Part shown: positions 35,202-43,904 of the stretch, piece by piece
How positions within the stretch are numbered: the first letter of the stretch is position 1
How the letters are laid out: every line of letters begins with the position of its first letter
Assembly (NCBI GenBank): GCA_965227065.1
Contig: CBDDFN010000001.1
Span: forward strand, 1-64,000
Source: CBDDFN01 sp965227065
GTDB lineage: Bacteria > Pseudomonadota > Alphaproteobacteria > SPJN01
Length of the DNA stretch: 64,000 nt
Direction: 5' to 3'
The notes under the pieces: generated by a model
Seen by the model: the letters and a program-made list of their open reading frames with translations, nothing else
The model's database searches: none
What the model was told of the DNA's origin: nothing
Translations under genes and position numbers: made by a program

Positions 35202-37772
35202 ATGGCCTCGAAAATGGTGGTGGTGGCAACGGCGCTGTGGGCAGCAGCGGCAGTGCCTGGGTTTGCGCAATCCGATGATGACAACCCGCTAGGGTTCCTG
35301 ACCGGCACAGACGACAGCGCGCCGGTAATTGAAGCCGAGCTTGTCGAAGACGTACAAGCTGATGGCCCCGTCGTGGCGGAAGAAGCCGATGCATCAGCCC
35401 CTGTCTTGGCAGAAGAAGACACCGCCCAGGCGCAAAGCCCGGCAGCCCCCCCGCGCGCCACGCTCGACGAGATTATCGTCAAGGCGCAAAAGCGGGCAGA
35501 AAATGTGCAGGACGTTCCCTTGTCGATCACGGCCATTGGCGGGGAAGACATCAAGCAGCGCAACCTTGCTGACTTGAATGATGTCGGAAATTACGCGCCC
35601 AATGTGACGATCTTTGCGACGCCGACCTTTAATTTCATCACCATTCGCGGCGTCGGTACCGGCTACAACCGGGGCTTTGAACAATCGGTCGCCACCATCA
35701 TTGATGAGGTCTTTTATGGCCGCTCATCCTATCTGTCGAACGGCCTGCTCGACCTTGAAACGATCGAGCTGTTGCGCGGCCCCCAAGGCACGCTGTTCGG
35801 CAAAAACTCAGCCGCCGGAGCGCTTCATCTCAGAACCGCCAATCCAACGGTGGATTTTGAAAGCGACACGGATGTCACCTACGGGCTGAACAATTATCTC
35901 AGGCTGCGCGGCGCGGTATCCAGCGCCATTCCCGGCACTAATGATGAATTGATGGCGCGTGTTGCGGTCAACTATGAACGCCGCGACGGGCTGGTGGAAA
36001 ACACCACCACCGGCAAGGATGAAAACAATCTCGACAATCTGTCGGCGCGCATCAAGCTGCTGTGGGAGCCGACCGCTGATTTGTCCTTCCTTGTTTCGCT
36101 GCAGGGCGGCACCGTCGATCAGCATGGCGACGGCGCACAGATCACCAGCATGCGTCCCCGCCACCTGGCCGCAAGCCGCGTCTATGACCCCAATATGAAC
36201 ACGTCGATTGATCAGGTTACCTCGAAGAACGAAGAAGGTTTTGTCGACCGCTTCTACTGGGATGTCACCGGCACTGCGAAATATCAGTTCGGCAATGGCT
36301 ATGAGATTGCCAATGTCATCAACTTCGCAACCTTCACCGAAGATGTATTTTTTGATGCGGATTACTCGCCGATCCCCTTCCTCACCCTCGACAACAATGA
36401 AGACTATACCCAGATCTCCGAAGAGCTTCGGCTCACCTCACCGCCGGGTGAGTTCGAGTTTGTCGCCGGTCTGTTTTATTTCTACTCCAACATCGAATCC
36501 TATTACTCGGTGAAGGGCTATCTCAACATTGTCGAAATTCTCGGCATCACCGGACAGGATCAAATCCGTGTGGCCTGTGCGCTGTTGCCCGAAGCCCAGC
36601 GGGTTGGTTGTGAAAATGATGCGCTGAACGCATCAGGGCGCGGCCAGGTCGCTGCACTGGGTGCCCAGACGCGCCAGAACGCCACCGGCACGCCGCTTCT
36701 GGATGAATCGCTGACCCTTTTTGACCAGACGCAAAACTCCTTTGCCATCTTCGGCCAGGGCACGTGGAATGCCACCGAGCGCTGGGCACTGACCGTCGGC
36801 GCGCGCCTGACCTATGAGCGCAAAAGCGTGGTTGCCAGCCGTCAGGTCTTCAACCACGCGACCGGCGGCACAGGAAACTTTGCCCCGCTTGCCAATCCTC
36901 TGGGCTCAGTGTCCTTCCCGCTCATTCAGGCGGGGTCGGTGCCCTTCAGCCGCGACCTCAGCCGGACCGAGCTTGATGTCTCGCCCAAAATGTCGCTGGA
37001 GTACCGCTTTACAGACGAGATCTTGACTTACGCAACCGTGGCCCGCGGCTTCAAAGGCGGCGGCTATAATGCGCAAGCCACCTATCCCGGCGAGCTTGAG
37101 TTCAGACGCGAAAAATCAACCACCTTTGAAACCGGCTTGAAATCGGAATTTCTCGGCGGCGCGGCCCGCGCGAATGTCTCAGCCTTCTATACCAAATATG
37201 ATGATTTCCAGACCACGGCGTTTAATGGCACCGGCTTCACCATCGCCAATGCGGACGCACGCATTTACGGGGTGGAGTTTGACGCCATGCTGGCGCCTGC
37301 GGTCGGCTTCATCCTGCAGCTCGCGGGTTCTTACATTGATGCGCAGTTCACCCATTTCCCCAACGGGCCGTGCGGGTCCGAAGAACCGGGCAATCCAACC
37401 GTGTGTGATCTGGCCGGTTACGACATGCCGTCAGCGCCCAAATACAACCTCACCTTCACGGCGGGCATGCAAAAGCAACTGTTCGGACTGCCCTTCAACA
37501 CATTGGCGGGCCTGACGGTGAACTATATCTCCGCCACCACCTTTACCACCGACAATGATCCGCTCGACACGCGCGACGCCACCGTGACATTCCGCGGGTC
37601 GATCGGGGCGGCCTCGCTCGATGACTGGTGGCAGTTTGTGATCTTCTTTGAAAACATCACCAATGAGCAGCATGTGGCGCTGTCAAACGATGTGCCGACC
37701 TTCACCGGTTCACACTTTGGCGGTGTGATTGAAGAGTTTGATGCCCAAGCCCAGCTGCGGGTGCGTTTCTAA
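35202..37772 (+). CDS. TonB-dependent receptor 4 of four
   Basis: 856 residues from the ATG at 35202, with GGGGAG 10 nt upstream; ATG 35184 would add six residues. Signal peptide ~1-23 (ending PGFAQ), then DDDNPLGFLTG, a Glu/Asp/Ala linker, DEIIVKAQKR, plug (VFYGRSSYLSNGLLDL), barrel ending RVRF. A loop with two cysteines (near ACALLPEAQRVGC) parallels one in receptor 1. Ends in a 4-nt convergent overlap with lutC. It closes the tandem array; order 1-4 with 1 like 4 and 2 like 3 suggests stepwise duplication. Confidence 0.92.
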   Translation: MASKMVVVATALWAAAAVPGFAQSDDDNPLGFLTGTDDSAPVIEAELVEDVQADGPVVAEEADASAPVLAEEDTAQAQSPAAPPRATLDEIIVKAQKRAENVQDVPLSITAIGGEDIKQRNLADLNDVGNYAPNVTIFATPTFNFITIRGVGTGYNRGFEQSVATIIDEVFYGRSSYLSNGLLDLETIELLRGPQGTLFGKNSAAGALHLRTANPTVDFESDTDVTYGLNNYLRLRGAVSSAIPGTNDELMARVAVNYERRDGLVENTTTGKDENNLDNLSARIKLLWEPTADLSFLVSLQGGTVDQHGDGAQITSMRPRHLAASRVYDPNMNTSIDQVTSKNEEGFVDRFYWDVTGTAKYQFGNGYEIANVINFATFTEDVFFDADYSPIPFLTLDNNEDYTQISEELRLTSPPGEFEFVAGLFYFYSNIESYYSVKGYLNIVEILGITGQDQIRVACALLPEAQRVGCENDALNASGRGQVAALGAQTRQNATGTPLLDESLTLFDQTQNSFAIFGQGTWNATERWALTVGARLTYERKSVVASRQVFNHATGGTGNFAPLANPLGSVSFPLIQAGSVPFSRDLSRTELDVSPKMSLEYRFTDEILTYATVARGFKGGGYNAQATYPGELEFRREKSTTFETGLKSEFLGGAARANVSAFYTKYDDFQTTAFNGTGFTIANADARIYGVEFDAMLAPAVGFILQLAGSYIDAQFTHFPNGPCGSEEPGNPTVCDLAGYDMPSAPKYNLTFTAGMQKQLFGLPFNTLAGLTVNYISATTFTTDNDPLDTRDATVTFRGSIGAASLDDWWQFVIFFENITNEQHVALSNDVPTFTGSHFGGVIEEFDAQAQLRVRF

Positions 37773-38401
37773 CCGACCAGAATAACGTGCAACATTCGGG
37801 GACCATGGGCGCCCCGGATGGACGTGCCTTGAATGTCGGCTGAGCTGGACGAGCCGGTGATAATCGCGGTCGCGCGCGGCAGGGCATCTAGCCTGTCCCA
37901 CACCTCTTCCATATGGCCGACCAGCGTGTCAGCGGTGGCCACCAGAATCAGGAACTCGGGCAGAAAATTATCCAGTAAAGGCTGGTCCGGTCCGCTCAGC
38001 ATGATCATTGAGCCGGTCTCCGCCACCGCATAATCAGCCAGACACACAGCCGCCCCGCCATCTTCGGACAGATCATCGCTTAAAGTCAGGCCTGGCCATT
38101 TGAGTCCGGTCAGACGCGGGCCGATCTTGACAGCCCCCGTGGCATTCCACGCGCCAAGCTTCGCGGCCACCGCGCCTGGCACATCCTCAAGGCTCTCGAC
38201 CCGTTCTCCGCTCGCGCCGCGCAAATCCCGCACCGCCTCTTCCATGAAATGCGCCCGCAATTCGGACCCGACCGCGCGTTGAAAGATGCTGCGATCCGAA
38301 ATCAGCGCTTCGGCCTCAGCGGCAATTGCGGCTGCGTCGCGCGGACGGGTGCCCCGCACCTCTTTAAGGCGGGTAAAGATCGCATGGCGCGCGTCTCTCA
38401 T
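37769..38401 (-). CDS. lutC: LutC-type lactate utilisation protein, LUD domain
   Basis: 210 residues of the LUD (lactate utilisation) fold, beginning DARHAIFTRLKEVRG. YAVAETGSMIMLSG and TAIITGSSSSADIQ correspond to the conserved loops of LutC/YkgG. It is thought to be a subunit of the iron-sulfur L-lactate dehydrogenase LutABC. Last gene of lutA-lutB-lutC on the minus strand; its start overlaps the lutB stop by 4 nt. Confidence 0.92.
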   Translation of the reverse strand: MRDARHAIFTRLKEVRGTRPRDAAAIAAEAEALISDRSIFQRAVGSELRAHFMEEAVRDLRGASGERVESLEDVPGAVAAKLGAWNATGAVKIGPRLTGLKWPGLTLSDDLSEDGGAAVCLADYAVAETGSMIMLSGPDQPLLDNFLPEFLILVATADTLVGHMEEVWDRLDALPRATAIITGSSSSADIQGTSIRGAHGPRMLHVILVG

Positions 38402-39810
38402 CGCTCACCCTTTTTGTAACGGCTCATAAAGGTTCCACCCTCCGGTTTGGGCAGGGCGTGGACTTTGGTCCAGCCTTTGAGCATCGGCAACCGTTCAAAC
38501 GCTTTCATCCGGCGGGCGACCATCATGCCGGTGACGCCAAGCCGGGTGGCAATCCGGTACGCCCAGGGCCGGGCGGCCACCCATCCCCACAGTTTGAACC
38601 CAAACCGTGTCAGGGGGGTGTCCTGCTCTGTTTCATGGAGTTTGACCCGCATTTCCCGAATGAGATCGGGCAGCGGAATTTTCACCGGGCAAACTTCGGC
38701 GCAGCGGCCGTTGAGCGTGCACGCCTGGGGCAACGCCCCAGCCTCGGCCAGGCTCGTCATGGATGGCGTCAGCACCGAGCCCATCGGCCCCTGATAGGCA
38801 AAGCCGTAAGCATGGCCGCCGACCTGCTCATAGACCGGACAGCTGTTGAGACATGCCCCGCAGCGTATGCAGCGCAAGATGGGCTCCAGCGATGAGCCGA
38901 GCAATTCCGTGCGGTGATTATCAACCAGCACGACATGGAAATTCTCAGGCCCGTCCTGATCGCCCGCCCGCTTGGGGCCCGTCCACACGGTCGTGTATTG
39001 GCTGAGATCAATGCCAAGCGCCGAGCGTGCCAGAAGCCGCAATAAAACAGAGGCATGGCCCATGCTCGGCACAACCTTCTCAATTCCCGCCGTCACAATA
39101 TGAGTGCGCGGCACCTGACAGGTCAGTTCGGCATTGCCTTCATTGGTGACGGTGACCACGCCGCCTTGATCGGCAATCAGGAAGTTCGCGCCCGAAATGC
39201 CGACATCGGCGGCAAGAAATTTCGACCGCAAATGATGCCGGGCGGATTTGACCATGCCTTGCGGCTCTGACAAATCCTCGCCTGTTTCATGCACCTCTTC
39301 AAAGACGGTGCGCACATCATCAATCGTCAGATGCATCGCGGGACCGACAATATGGCTCGGCGGGTCGTTTTTAAGCTGGATGATATGTTCGCCCAGATCG
39401 GTTTCGATACGCTCAAATTTTGATTTGTCGAGCGCCTCGGGCAGACCGATTTCCTCGCCCAGCATGCTTTTGGACCGGGTGACGGTTTGCGCGCCGGCGC
39501 GTGCGCACAGGCCCAGCACGATCTGGCACGCTTCTTCACCGGTGCGGGCATAGTGGACGGTGCCGCCCTTGTCGGTCACCTGCTTCTCAAACATTTCGAG
39601 ATAATGATCGAGATTTTGCAGCGTATGATCCTTGATCCGAGCCGCGACATCGCGGGCATCATCAATATTGGGATAGCGCTGGCGTTCTTCTTGTTGCCGT
39701 GAGCGCAGGACAAGCCCCACGAGCGGAACAATGCCCTTCTTTTCGGGATGCGCAATCGCATCCACACCGGCTTCACGGAAGTTTCGCGGGCTCCAGTCGC
39801 GGTAGCTCAT
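38398..39810 (-). CDS. lutB: LutB-type iron-sulfur lactate oxidation protein
   Basis: 470 residues: an N-terminal LUD domain (~1-290) then a ferredoxin-like part with two 4Fe-4S motifs, CIRCGACLNSCPVY and CTLNGRCAEVCPVKIP (the latter CxxxxxCxxxCP). LutB is the electron-carrying subunit of the LutABC complex that oxidises L-lactate to pyruvate at the membrane. The C-terminal ~90 residues are basic. Overlaps lutA and lutC by 4 nt each, so the three are strictly coupled. Confidence 0.93.
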   Translation of the reverse strand: MSYRDWSPRNFREAGVDAIAHPEKKGIVPLVGLVLRSRQQEERQRYPNIDDARDVAARIKDHTLQNLDHYLEMFEKQVTDKGGTVHYARTGEEACQIVLGLCARAGAQTVTRSKSMLGEEIGLPEALDKSKFERIETDLGEHIIQLKNDPPSHIVGPAMHLTIDDVRTVFEEVHETGEDLSEPQGMVKSARHHLRSKFLAADVGISGANFLIADQGGVVTVTNEGNAELTCQVPRTHIVTAGIEKVVPSMGHASVLLRLLARSALGIDLSQYTTVWTGPKRAGDQDGPENFHVVLVDNHRTELLGSSLEPILRCIRCGACLNSCPVYEQVGGHAYGFAYQGPMGSVLTPSMTSLAEAGALPQACTLNGRCAEVCPVKIPLPDLIREMRVKLHETEQDTPLTRFGFKLWGWVAARPWAYRIATRLGVTGMMVARRMKAFERLPMLKGWTKVHALPKPEGGTFMSRYKKGER

Positions 39811-40541
39811 GCATCGTCTCCCGCAAGTCCGGCCAGAATTTCGGCCGCATGCAGACAGCGCAGCGCCTCACCCCTTTTGTCGGCCAGCGCCTGCATATGG
39901 ATCAGGCACCCCAGATCCCCGCCAATAATGACGGACTTGCCCGCCGAGGCAATCTTGCCCGTCCCCATGGCTTGTGAAATTTCAGGAAAGCTGGCTGCAA
40001 AACTGCCGCCAAAACCGCAACAGGCGCCGGGATCGGCCATGTCAGATACTGATAGCCCCTCAACCTGTGCCAACAGCTTGCGCGGCGCATCTGAAATGCC
40101 CATGCCGCGCAGGGCAGAACACGTGTCGTGATAACAGGCGTCCGCCTCAAAGGCCGGTGCATCGGGCGTGAACCCCAGATGGTCGAGAAAGCTCATCAAC
40201 TCCCAGCTTTTGGCGGCCAGCGCCTCGGCGCGCGGTCCCCATTCAGGGTCGGACGCAAGCCGCTTGGGGTAGGCGAATTTGATCTCACCCGCACAGCTGG
40301 CCGACGGTGCGACCAGCGCGTCATAGTCTTCAAACGCCGCGATCACCTGCTTGGCGAGCGTATCGGCGGGCGCGCGAACCCCGGCATTGGCGCCGGGTTG
40401 GCCGCAGCAGGTTTGCGCTTCAGGCACTTCAACCCGACACCCGGCCTGCTCCAGCAAGCGCAAGCTTGCAAAGCCGACGCTGGGCCGCAGCAAATCGGCC
40501 AGGCAGGTGATGAACAACCCAACTTTCGGGGTTTGAGACAC
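39807..40541 (-). CDS. lutA: LutA-type (Fe-S)-binding lactate utilisation protein
   Basis: 244 residues with two CCG cysteine-rich domains: TCCGQPGANAG near residue 45 and GACCGFGGSFA near 195, each with partner cysteines upstream (FITCLADLL; ACYHDTCSAL). These motifs hold non-cubane or 4Fe-4S clusters in heterodisulfide-reductase-like proteins. First gene of the lutABC operon. No LldP/LutP permease or LutR regulator adjoins it, so lactate probably comes from inside, for instance from the L-fucose pathway encoded 13 kb away. Confidence 0.93.
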   Translation of the reverse strand: MSQTPKVGLFITCLADLLRPSVGFASLRLLEQAGCRVEVPEAQTCCGQPGANAGVRAPADTLAKQVIAAFEDYDALVAPSASCAGEIKFAYPKRLASDPEWGPRAEALAAKSWELMSFLDHLGFTPDAPAFEADACYHDTCSALRGMGISDAPRKLLAQVEGLSVSDMADPGACCGFGGSFAASFPEISQAMGTGKIASAGKSVIIGGDLGCLIHMQALADKRGEALRCLHAAEILAGLAGDDA

Positions 40542-40649
40542 GATGTGAAGGCTCCCTCAGATGAGAAAGAGGCTTGCAAATGTGGGAGAATTTGGCAAGC
40601 GCGCGAAGTGTCTTAGGTGCGCTTGCCTGTATTGCGCTCCCTATCGCGT

Positions 40650-41375
40650 TTAGGCGGCGTGGATGCCAAGCGGCGTGCGTTCGCTGACCGGATGATCCTG
40701 GATCAGTTCCAGCAAATATTCCGACAGCGCAATGGACTGGCGCTGATCAAGCGTGGGGATAAGCTCCTTGATCGTGAACAGCACAGCCTTGCGGATCGCG
40801 CTTGTGCCGGTGGTCGAAACCGATTGCAGGATCGGCCCGAACTTCATGATCTTAAGCGGCTGGTCGAGATAATACTCGGTTCCCACCACGGCGAGGTCCT
40901 GCACAAAGCTCAGCAATTTGGGGTTTTTACGCGCGCCTCCGCCATCAATGATGGTGCCCAGAATATCCCGGCCGTCCGCCGCCAGATCATCGGGAAGCGG
41001 GAAGGCGACCGAGCTTGACGCCCCGCCATCATGCAGCAGGCGCAAGCTTGCCATGTACCCGGCGATGCCGCGATGCTGCTCAATATCAAGTTTGCTGACG
41101 GCCCGGCTCAGGATGAAGCCGGCAGCTTTGTTGACCGTTTTGGTGGTGGTTTCGACAACGCGGCGGCCTTTTTTGTCGAGCCCGGTGCGATTGGCCGATT
41201 CGGTCAGATAGGCGTGCAGCACCTCAGCCACCAGATGGTTCATGATGGCTTTGATCGTTTCGGGTTCACGGCGGTCACTGCCATCGGCCTGGCGAATCAA
41301 AAAACCATCAACATGGCCGTGCAGAGTGTCGGACGCGCCAAACGCGACCTGGGTGGTCAGCTGGACAGTTTGCAT
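40650..41375 (-). CDS. hypothetical protein, conserved look, no family recognised
   Basis: 241 residues, soluble, with no signal peptide or membrane span. It has a beta-like N-terminus, a helical middle (KTVNKAAGFILSRAVSKLD), GRDILGTIIDGGGARKNPK, and a C-terminal helical run with RKAVLFTIKELIPTLDQ. Codon use and GC match the neighbouring core genes and the frame is intact, so it is a real gene. It sits alone between lutA and the tRNA-Arg gene. Function unknown. Confidence 0.7.
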   Translation of the reverse strand: MQTVQLTTQVAFGASDTLHGHVDGFLIRQADGSDRREPETIKAIMNHLVAEVLHAYLTESANRTGLDKKGRRVVETTTKTVNKAAGFILSRAVSKLDIEQHRGIAGYMASLRLLHDGGASSSVAFPLPDDLAADGRDILGTIIDGGGARKNPKLLSFVQDLAVVGTEYYLDQPLKIMKFGPILQSVSTTGTSAIRKAVLFTIKELIPTLDQRQSIALSEYLLELIQDHPVSERTPLGIHAA

Positions 41376-41565
41376 GCGCAGAATGCTCCCTCAAATGAGC
41401 CTTTGTTGGGCCAGCCCTCTTTTTTCGGGACTGTAAGCACAAAGCCTAGCTACTGACAATCGATTCAGCAAGCGTGCATGCGGCGGACCGCCGCGAGCTT
41501 CGGCAGCCCCCTCGTCTCTCATTGATTGATGGAGGCGGTTCGGTTAGTCTCCGCGCCTCTTTTCA

Positions 41566-41642
<77 letters not shown>

Positions 41643-41707
41643 TTATCTCACTGAAATTATTGAAACTTCTTCATCTAACTTGTCCGCGTCTGCTAGAGGT
41701 GCGGCGC

Positions 41708-41726
41708 TGGTCACGCTATGGTCACG
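41708..41726 (+). repeat. left arm-type integrase sites (two TGGTCACG)
   Basis: TGGTCACG at 41708-41715 and again at 41719-41726, exactly 11 bp apart. The same heptamer TGGTCAC recurs three times at the other end with the same 11-bp phase, as expected of arm sites bound by the integrase N-terminal domain on one face of the helix. Confidence 0.65.
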
Positions 41727-41789
41727 CGCCCGTTCAATTTCAGACACTTCGCCCCTGTATTTTTTGATTTCGTTATGGAGGCGAACAGC

Positions 41790-42167
41790 ATGGACAGCTT
41801 CAAGAAAGTTGTGCAATCGGGACAGGTCCAATTGTTTTGGGGAAATGACGAGTTTGAGTTTACGCATGGCGGCCCGTTCTGTGATTTTGAAGGTTCAGGC
41901 CAATACGGGGATGCGCACAGCACTGAATGCAGCGGGTGCTATGGTGGAGCGGTAGCCGCCGTGCCACGCCGTGAATTAGCACTGCTCTACCGCCTGCTCA
42001 ATGCGGTGGAAGCGATTGCAAACCGCTCAGATGTTCACGAAACATCGTTGGGCATGACCGTACGTGCACAATTGTCGTATGCTGAGTGGGAAGATTTGGT
42101 CTGTCTGGGTGTCTTGCTCGCCGAGTTGGAACTAGAAGACCCTGGCGAAATTGAAACAGACTACTGA
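41790..42167 (+). CDS. island cargo, unknown 125-aa soluble acidic protein
   Basis: The ATG at 41790 is chosen for GGAG 9 nt upstream; longer in-frame starts run back over the integrase arm sites. It is acidic, with no membrane span. A cysteine/glycine patch (STECSGCYGG) near residue 45-55 and a helical C-terminal half (LALLYRLLNAVEAIANR) are the visible features. Followed after 14 bp by a membrane-protein gene on the same strand, so probably one operon. No family recognised. Confidence 0.6.
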   Translation: MDSFKKVVQSGQVQLFWGNDEFEFTHGGPFCDFEGSGQYGDAHSTECSGCYGGAVAAVPRRELALLYRLLNAVEAIANRSDVHETSLGMTVRAQLSYAEWEDLVCLGVLLAELELEDPGEIETDY

Positions 42168-42181
42168 GGCTTAAGGATGCA

Positions 42182-42829
42182 ATGAATTGGCAACGTGGCT
42201 TGTTCCGTTTTTGGTGCGTGCTGTCTGCACTTTGGGTTGGCGGCTTTGCTATCATGTTTTGGCAAGACTATCCCTCCGCACCAATTCACAAATACGAAGC
42301 ACCTTGGATAGGCGAATTCACTTTACCCACAGACCGCAATACCGAAGTGTCGGAAGGAATAGCCAAGATGACCGCCGCCGCTTTGGAAGCCTATGACGCA
42401 CAGTGCCAGATTTTCACGCAAAATTGGCGCGACGAACATGATGACAAACTAGCGGCGGAAAAACTGTCACTCACCAAGGAGATGCGTAAGCGAGGCATCC
42501 TCCCAAGGCATGACCTTGATTACAAAAGAGATGAGCTTTCGGGCGCATGGATCGACCCAGCTGATCCAGACAATCCGCTGTCCCCTCATGCCACGCTCGC
42601 CATACATTGTCTCAAAAGCGATGTTGAAGCCCGAAACCAATGGTTGAAGAGCACATATTTCAATCCTAATCCATATGACTTGCTGGAGGATTTTGACCGC
42701 TACGAGTCGCGGGCTCAAGAACACACCAAAATCTATTTAGCATTGGCAGCGGCTCCACCAATCTTCCTGCTAGTGTTGGGATTGGCTGGCGCATGGGTGG
42801 TGTTGGGTTTCTCGCAACGCAGAAACTAG
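42182..42829 (+). CDS. island cargo, unknown membrane protein with two end spans
   Basis: 215 residues. Span 1 (~9-27: FWCVLSALWVGGFAIMF) and span 2 (~186-207: LALAAAPPIFLLVLGLAGAW) enclose a ~155-residue charged, helical domain with two cysteines. With an arginine-containing N-terminus and a basic C-terminus (SQRRN), both ends are likely cytoplasmic and the middle domain outside. The ATG at 42182 has AAGGATG just upstream. Second of three plus-strand cargo genes. No family recognised. Confidence 0.65.
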   Translation: MNWQRGLFRFWCVLSALWVGGFAIMFWQDYPSAPIHKYEAPWIGEFTLPTDRNTEVSEGIAKMTAAALEAYDAQCQIFTQNWRDEHDDKLAAEKLSLTKEMRKRGILPRHDLDYKRDELSGAWIDPADPDNPLSPHATLAIHCLKSDVEARNQWLKSTYFNPNPYDLLEDFDRYESRAQEHTKIYLALAAAPPIFLLVLGLAGAWVVLGFSQRRN

Positions 42830-42899
42830 GAAGCCTTGGGGAACCCCATTCTTGCGTCATCCTCGGTTTGTTCCGCCAATTTGGTAAAAGGGGAAACCA

Positions 42900-43313
42900 A
42901 TGGACAATGCACCGCTTCCCGAACCTAAAGGAGCGCTGGGAATAAAACGCTGGCCTTATTGGTCCGTCGGCATGGGAGCCGCTGCGGGGCTCTGGGCGGG
43001 CTCATTCAACATTGCTTTCTTGGTCGCCCTTTGCTTGTTGTTTCCCGCCTCGGTCTTTTCGACCGATACCGGCGCGCAGTGTGTTCCATACAAATTCCGC
43101 GACCACTATTTTCGCAGAATATTGCTGCTAGGAGTAGCTGCGACTCTGTTGGCCTACCTGCACTACTCCGGTTTGATTAGAAATCAGGCCTACCTAGACG
43201 GGCTTCAAACACGCTGCGAAACGGAACCAAGCGGGCCAAGCCGGTCGCAGTGCTGGGAAATTTTTGATGACGCCCAAAACCGCCTCAGTGGCCCTCTGTC
43301 GGATTTCCACTAG
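42900..43313 (+). CDS. island cargo, unknown membrane protein
   Basis: 137 residues. Two hydrophobic regions (~15-46, which may hold one or two helices, and ~72-90: LLLGVAATLLAYLHYSGLI), then a hydrophilic C-terminus with two cysteines (TRCETE, SQCWEIF). The ATG at 42900 has AAAGGGG upstream. Its 3' end overlaps the convergent gene at 43285 by 29 nt. It may be a partner of the preceding two-span protein. No family recognised. Confidence 0.6.
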   Translation: MDNAPLPEPKGALGIKRWPYWSVGMGAAAGLWAGSFNIAFLVALCLLFPASVFSTDTGAQCVPYKFRDHYFRRILLLGVAATLLAYLHYSGLIRNQAYLDGLQTRCETEPSGPSRSQCWEIFDDAQNRLSGPLSDFH

Positions 43314-43725
43314 CGCCTGTTGGCCGTGAGCCGTAGGAAGCCTCTGACCAAACATTGCGCCAGTTCCCCGCGTCCGAACTAACCTTAAACATTTGTCCGT
43401 CATGACTTAGGCGGACGCCCCACGATTCAAGCTGTTCCTCCAATCTCATTATCTTGAGATGCGCCGCTTCCGCTTTCGCGTTCATATCGCGCCGATAGAA
43501 GAATGCGCTGATAGCCGCAATTCCGCCGAACGTACCGCCAACCGAGCCAATTTCCGGATTCTGCGAAACAATCCAGCCCACCGCAAACAAGCCGCCCCCT
43601 ACCATGACTATGCCGGTCCACTGCTCCACGCTGTGAGCCTTGTCGATGACCGCTTTCAGGTCGCGGTACTCGTCAGCGATACGGATTATGTCGAGCATTC
43701 GTGATGAGAGGTCCCCGTCCGTCAT
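43285..43725 (-). CDS. island protein with one or two membrane spans, unknown
   Basis: 146 residues from ATG 43725 with AAGGAG about 9 nt upstream. An N-terminal helical region (~1-40) is followed by two adjoining hydrophobic stretches (GIVMVGGGLFAVGWIVS and GGTFGGIAAISAFFY), then a heptad-like stretch (AEAAHLKIMRLEEQLESWG) that may be a short coiled coil. Overlaps the upstream HGG-motif gene by 4 nt (ATGA). Function unknown; similar single genes are common in phages and islands. Confidence 0.65.
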   Translation of the reverse strand: MTDGDLSSRMLDIIRIADEYRDLKAVIDKAHSVEQWTGIVMVGGGLFAVGWIVSQNPEIGSVGGTFGGIAAISAFFYRRDMNAKAEAAHLKIMRLEEQLESWGVRLSHDGQMFKVSSDAGNWRNVWSEASYGSRPTGASGNPTEGH

Positions 43726-43904
43726 GGTCGCCTGCTCCTTTCCCATCGTTGGCGTTGTGCTGATGCGATGCTAGCACGACCTTCTGGAGTTTTCGGCCCC
43801 GTGCTCAGTCCACCATGTAGCTTGCAACGCGCCTTGCCTGGAACGGGCTTGCATTGGCAGGGCGTACCGCGCCGGGTCTTCGCACCGCATATCGGTTTTG
43901 GCAT
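43722..43904 (-). CDS. small HGG-x-STGPKTPEG motif protein
   Basis: 60 residues. CGAKTRRGTPCQCKPVPGK then CKLHGGLSTGPKTPEG: three or four cysteines plus histidine suggest a small zinc-binding module. This HGGxSTGPKTPEG motif is a familiar signature of short proteins in phages and integrated elements, with no established function. Strong GGAGGTGAG just upstream of the ATG at 43904. First of a two-gene operon with the following membrane protein. Confidence 0.75.
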   Translation of the reverse strand: MPKPICGAKTRRGTPCQCKPVPGKARCKLHGGLSTGPKTPEGRASIASAQRQRWERSRRP

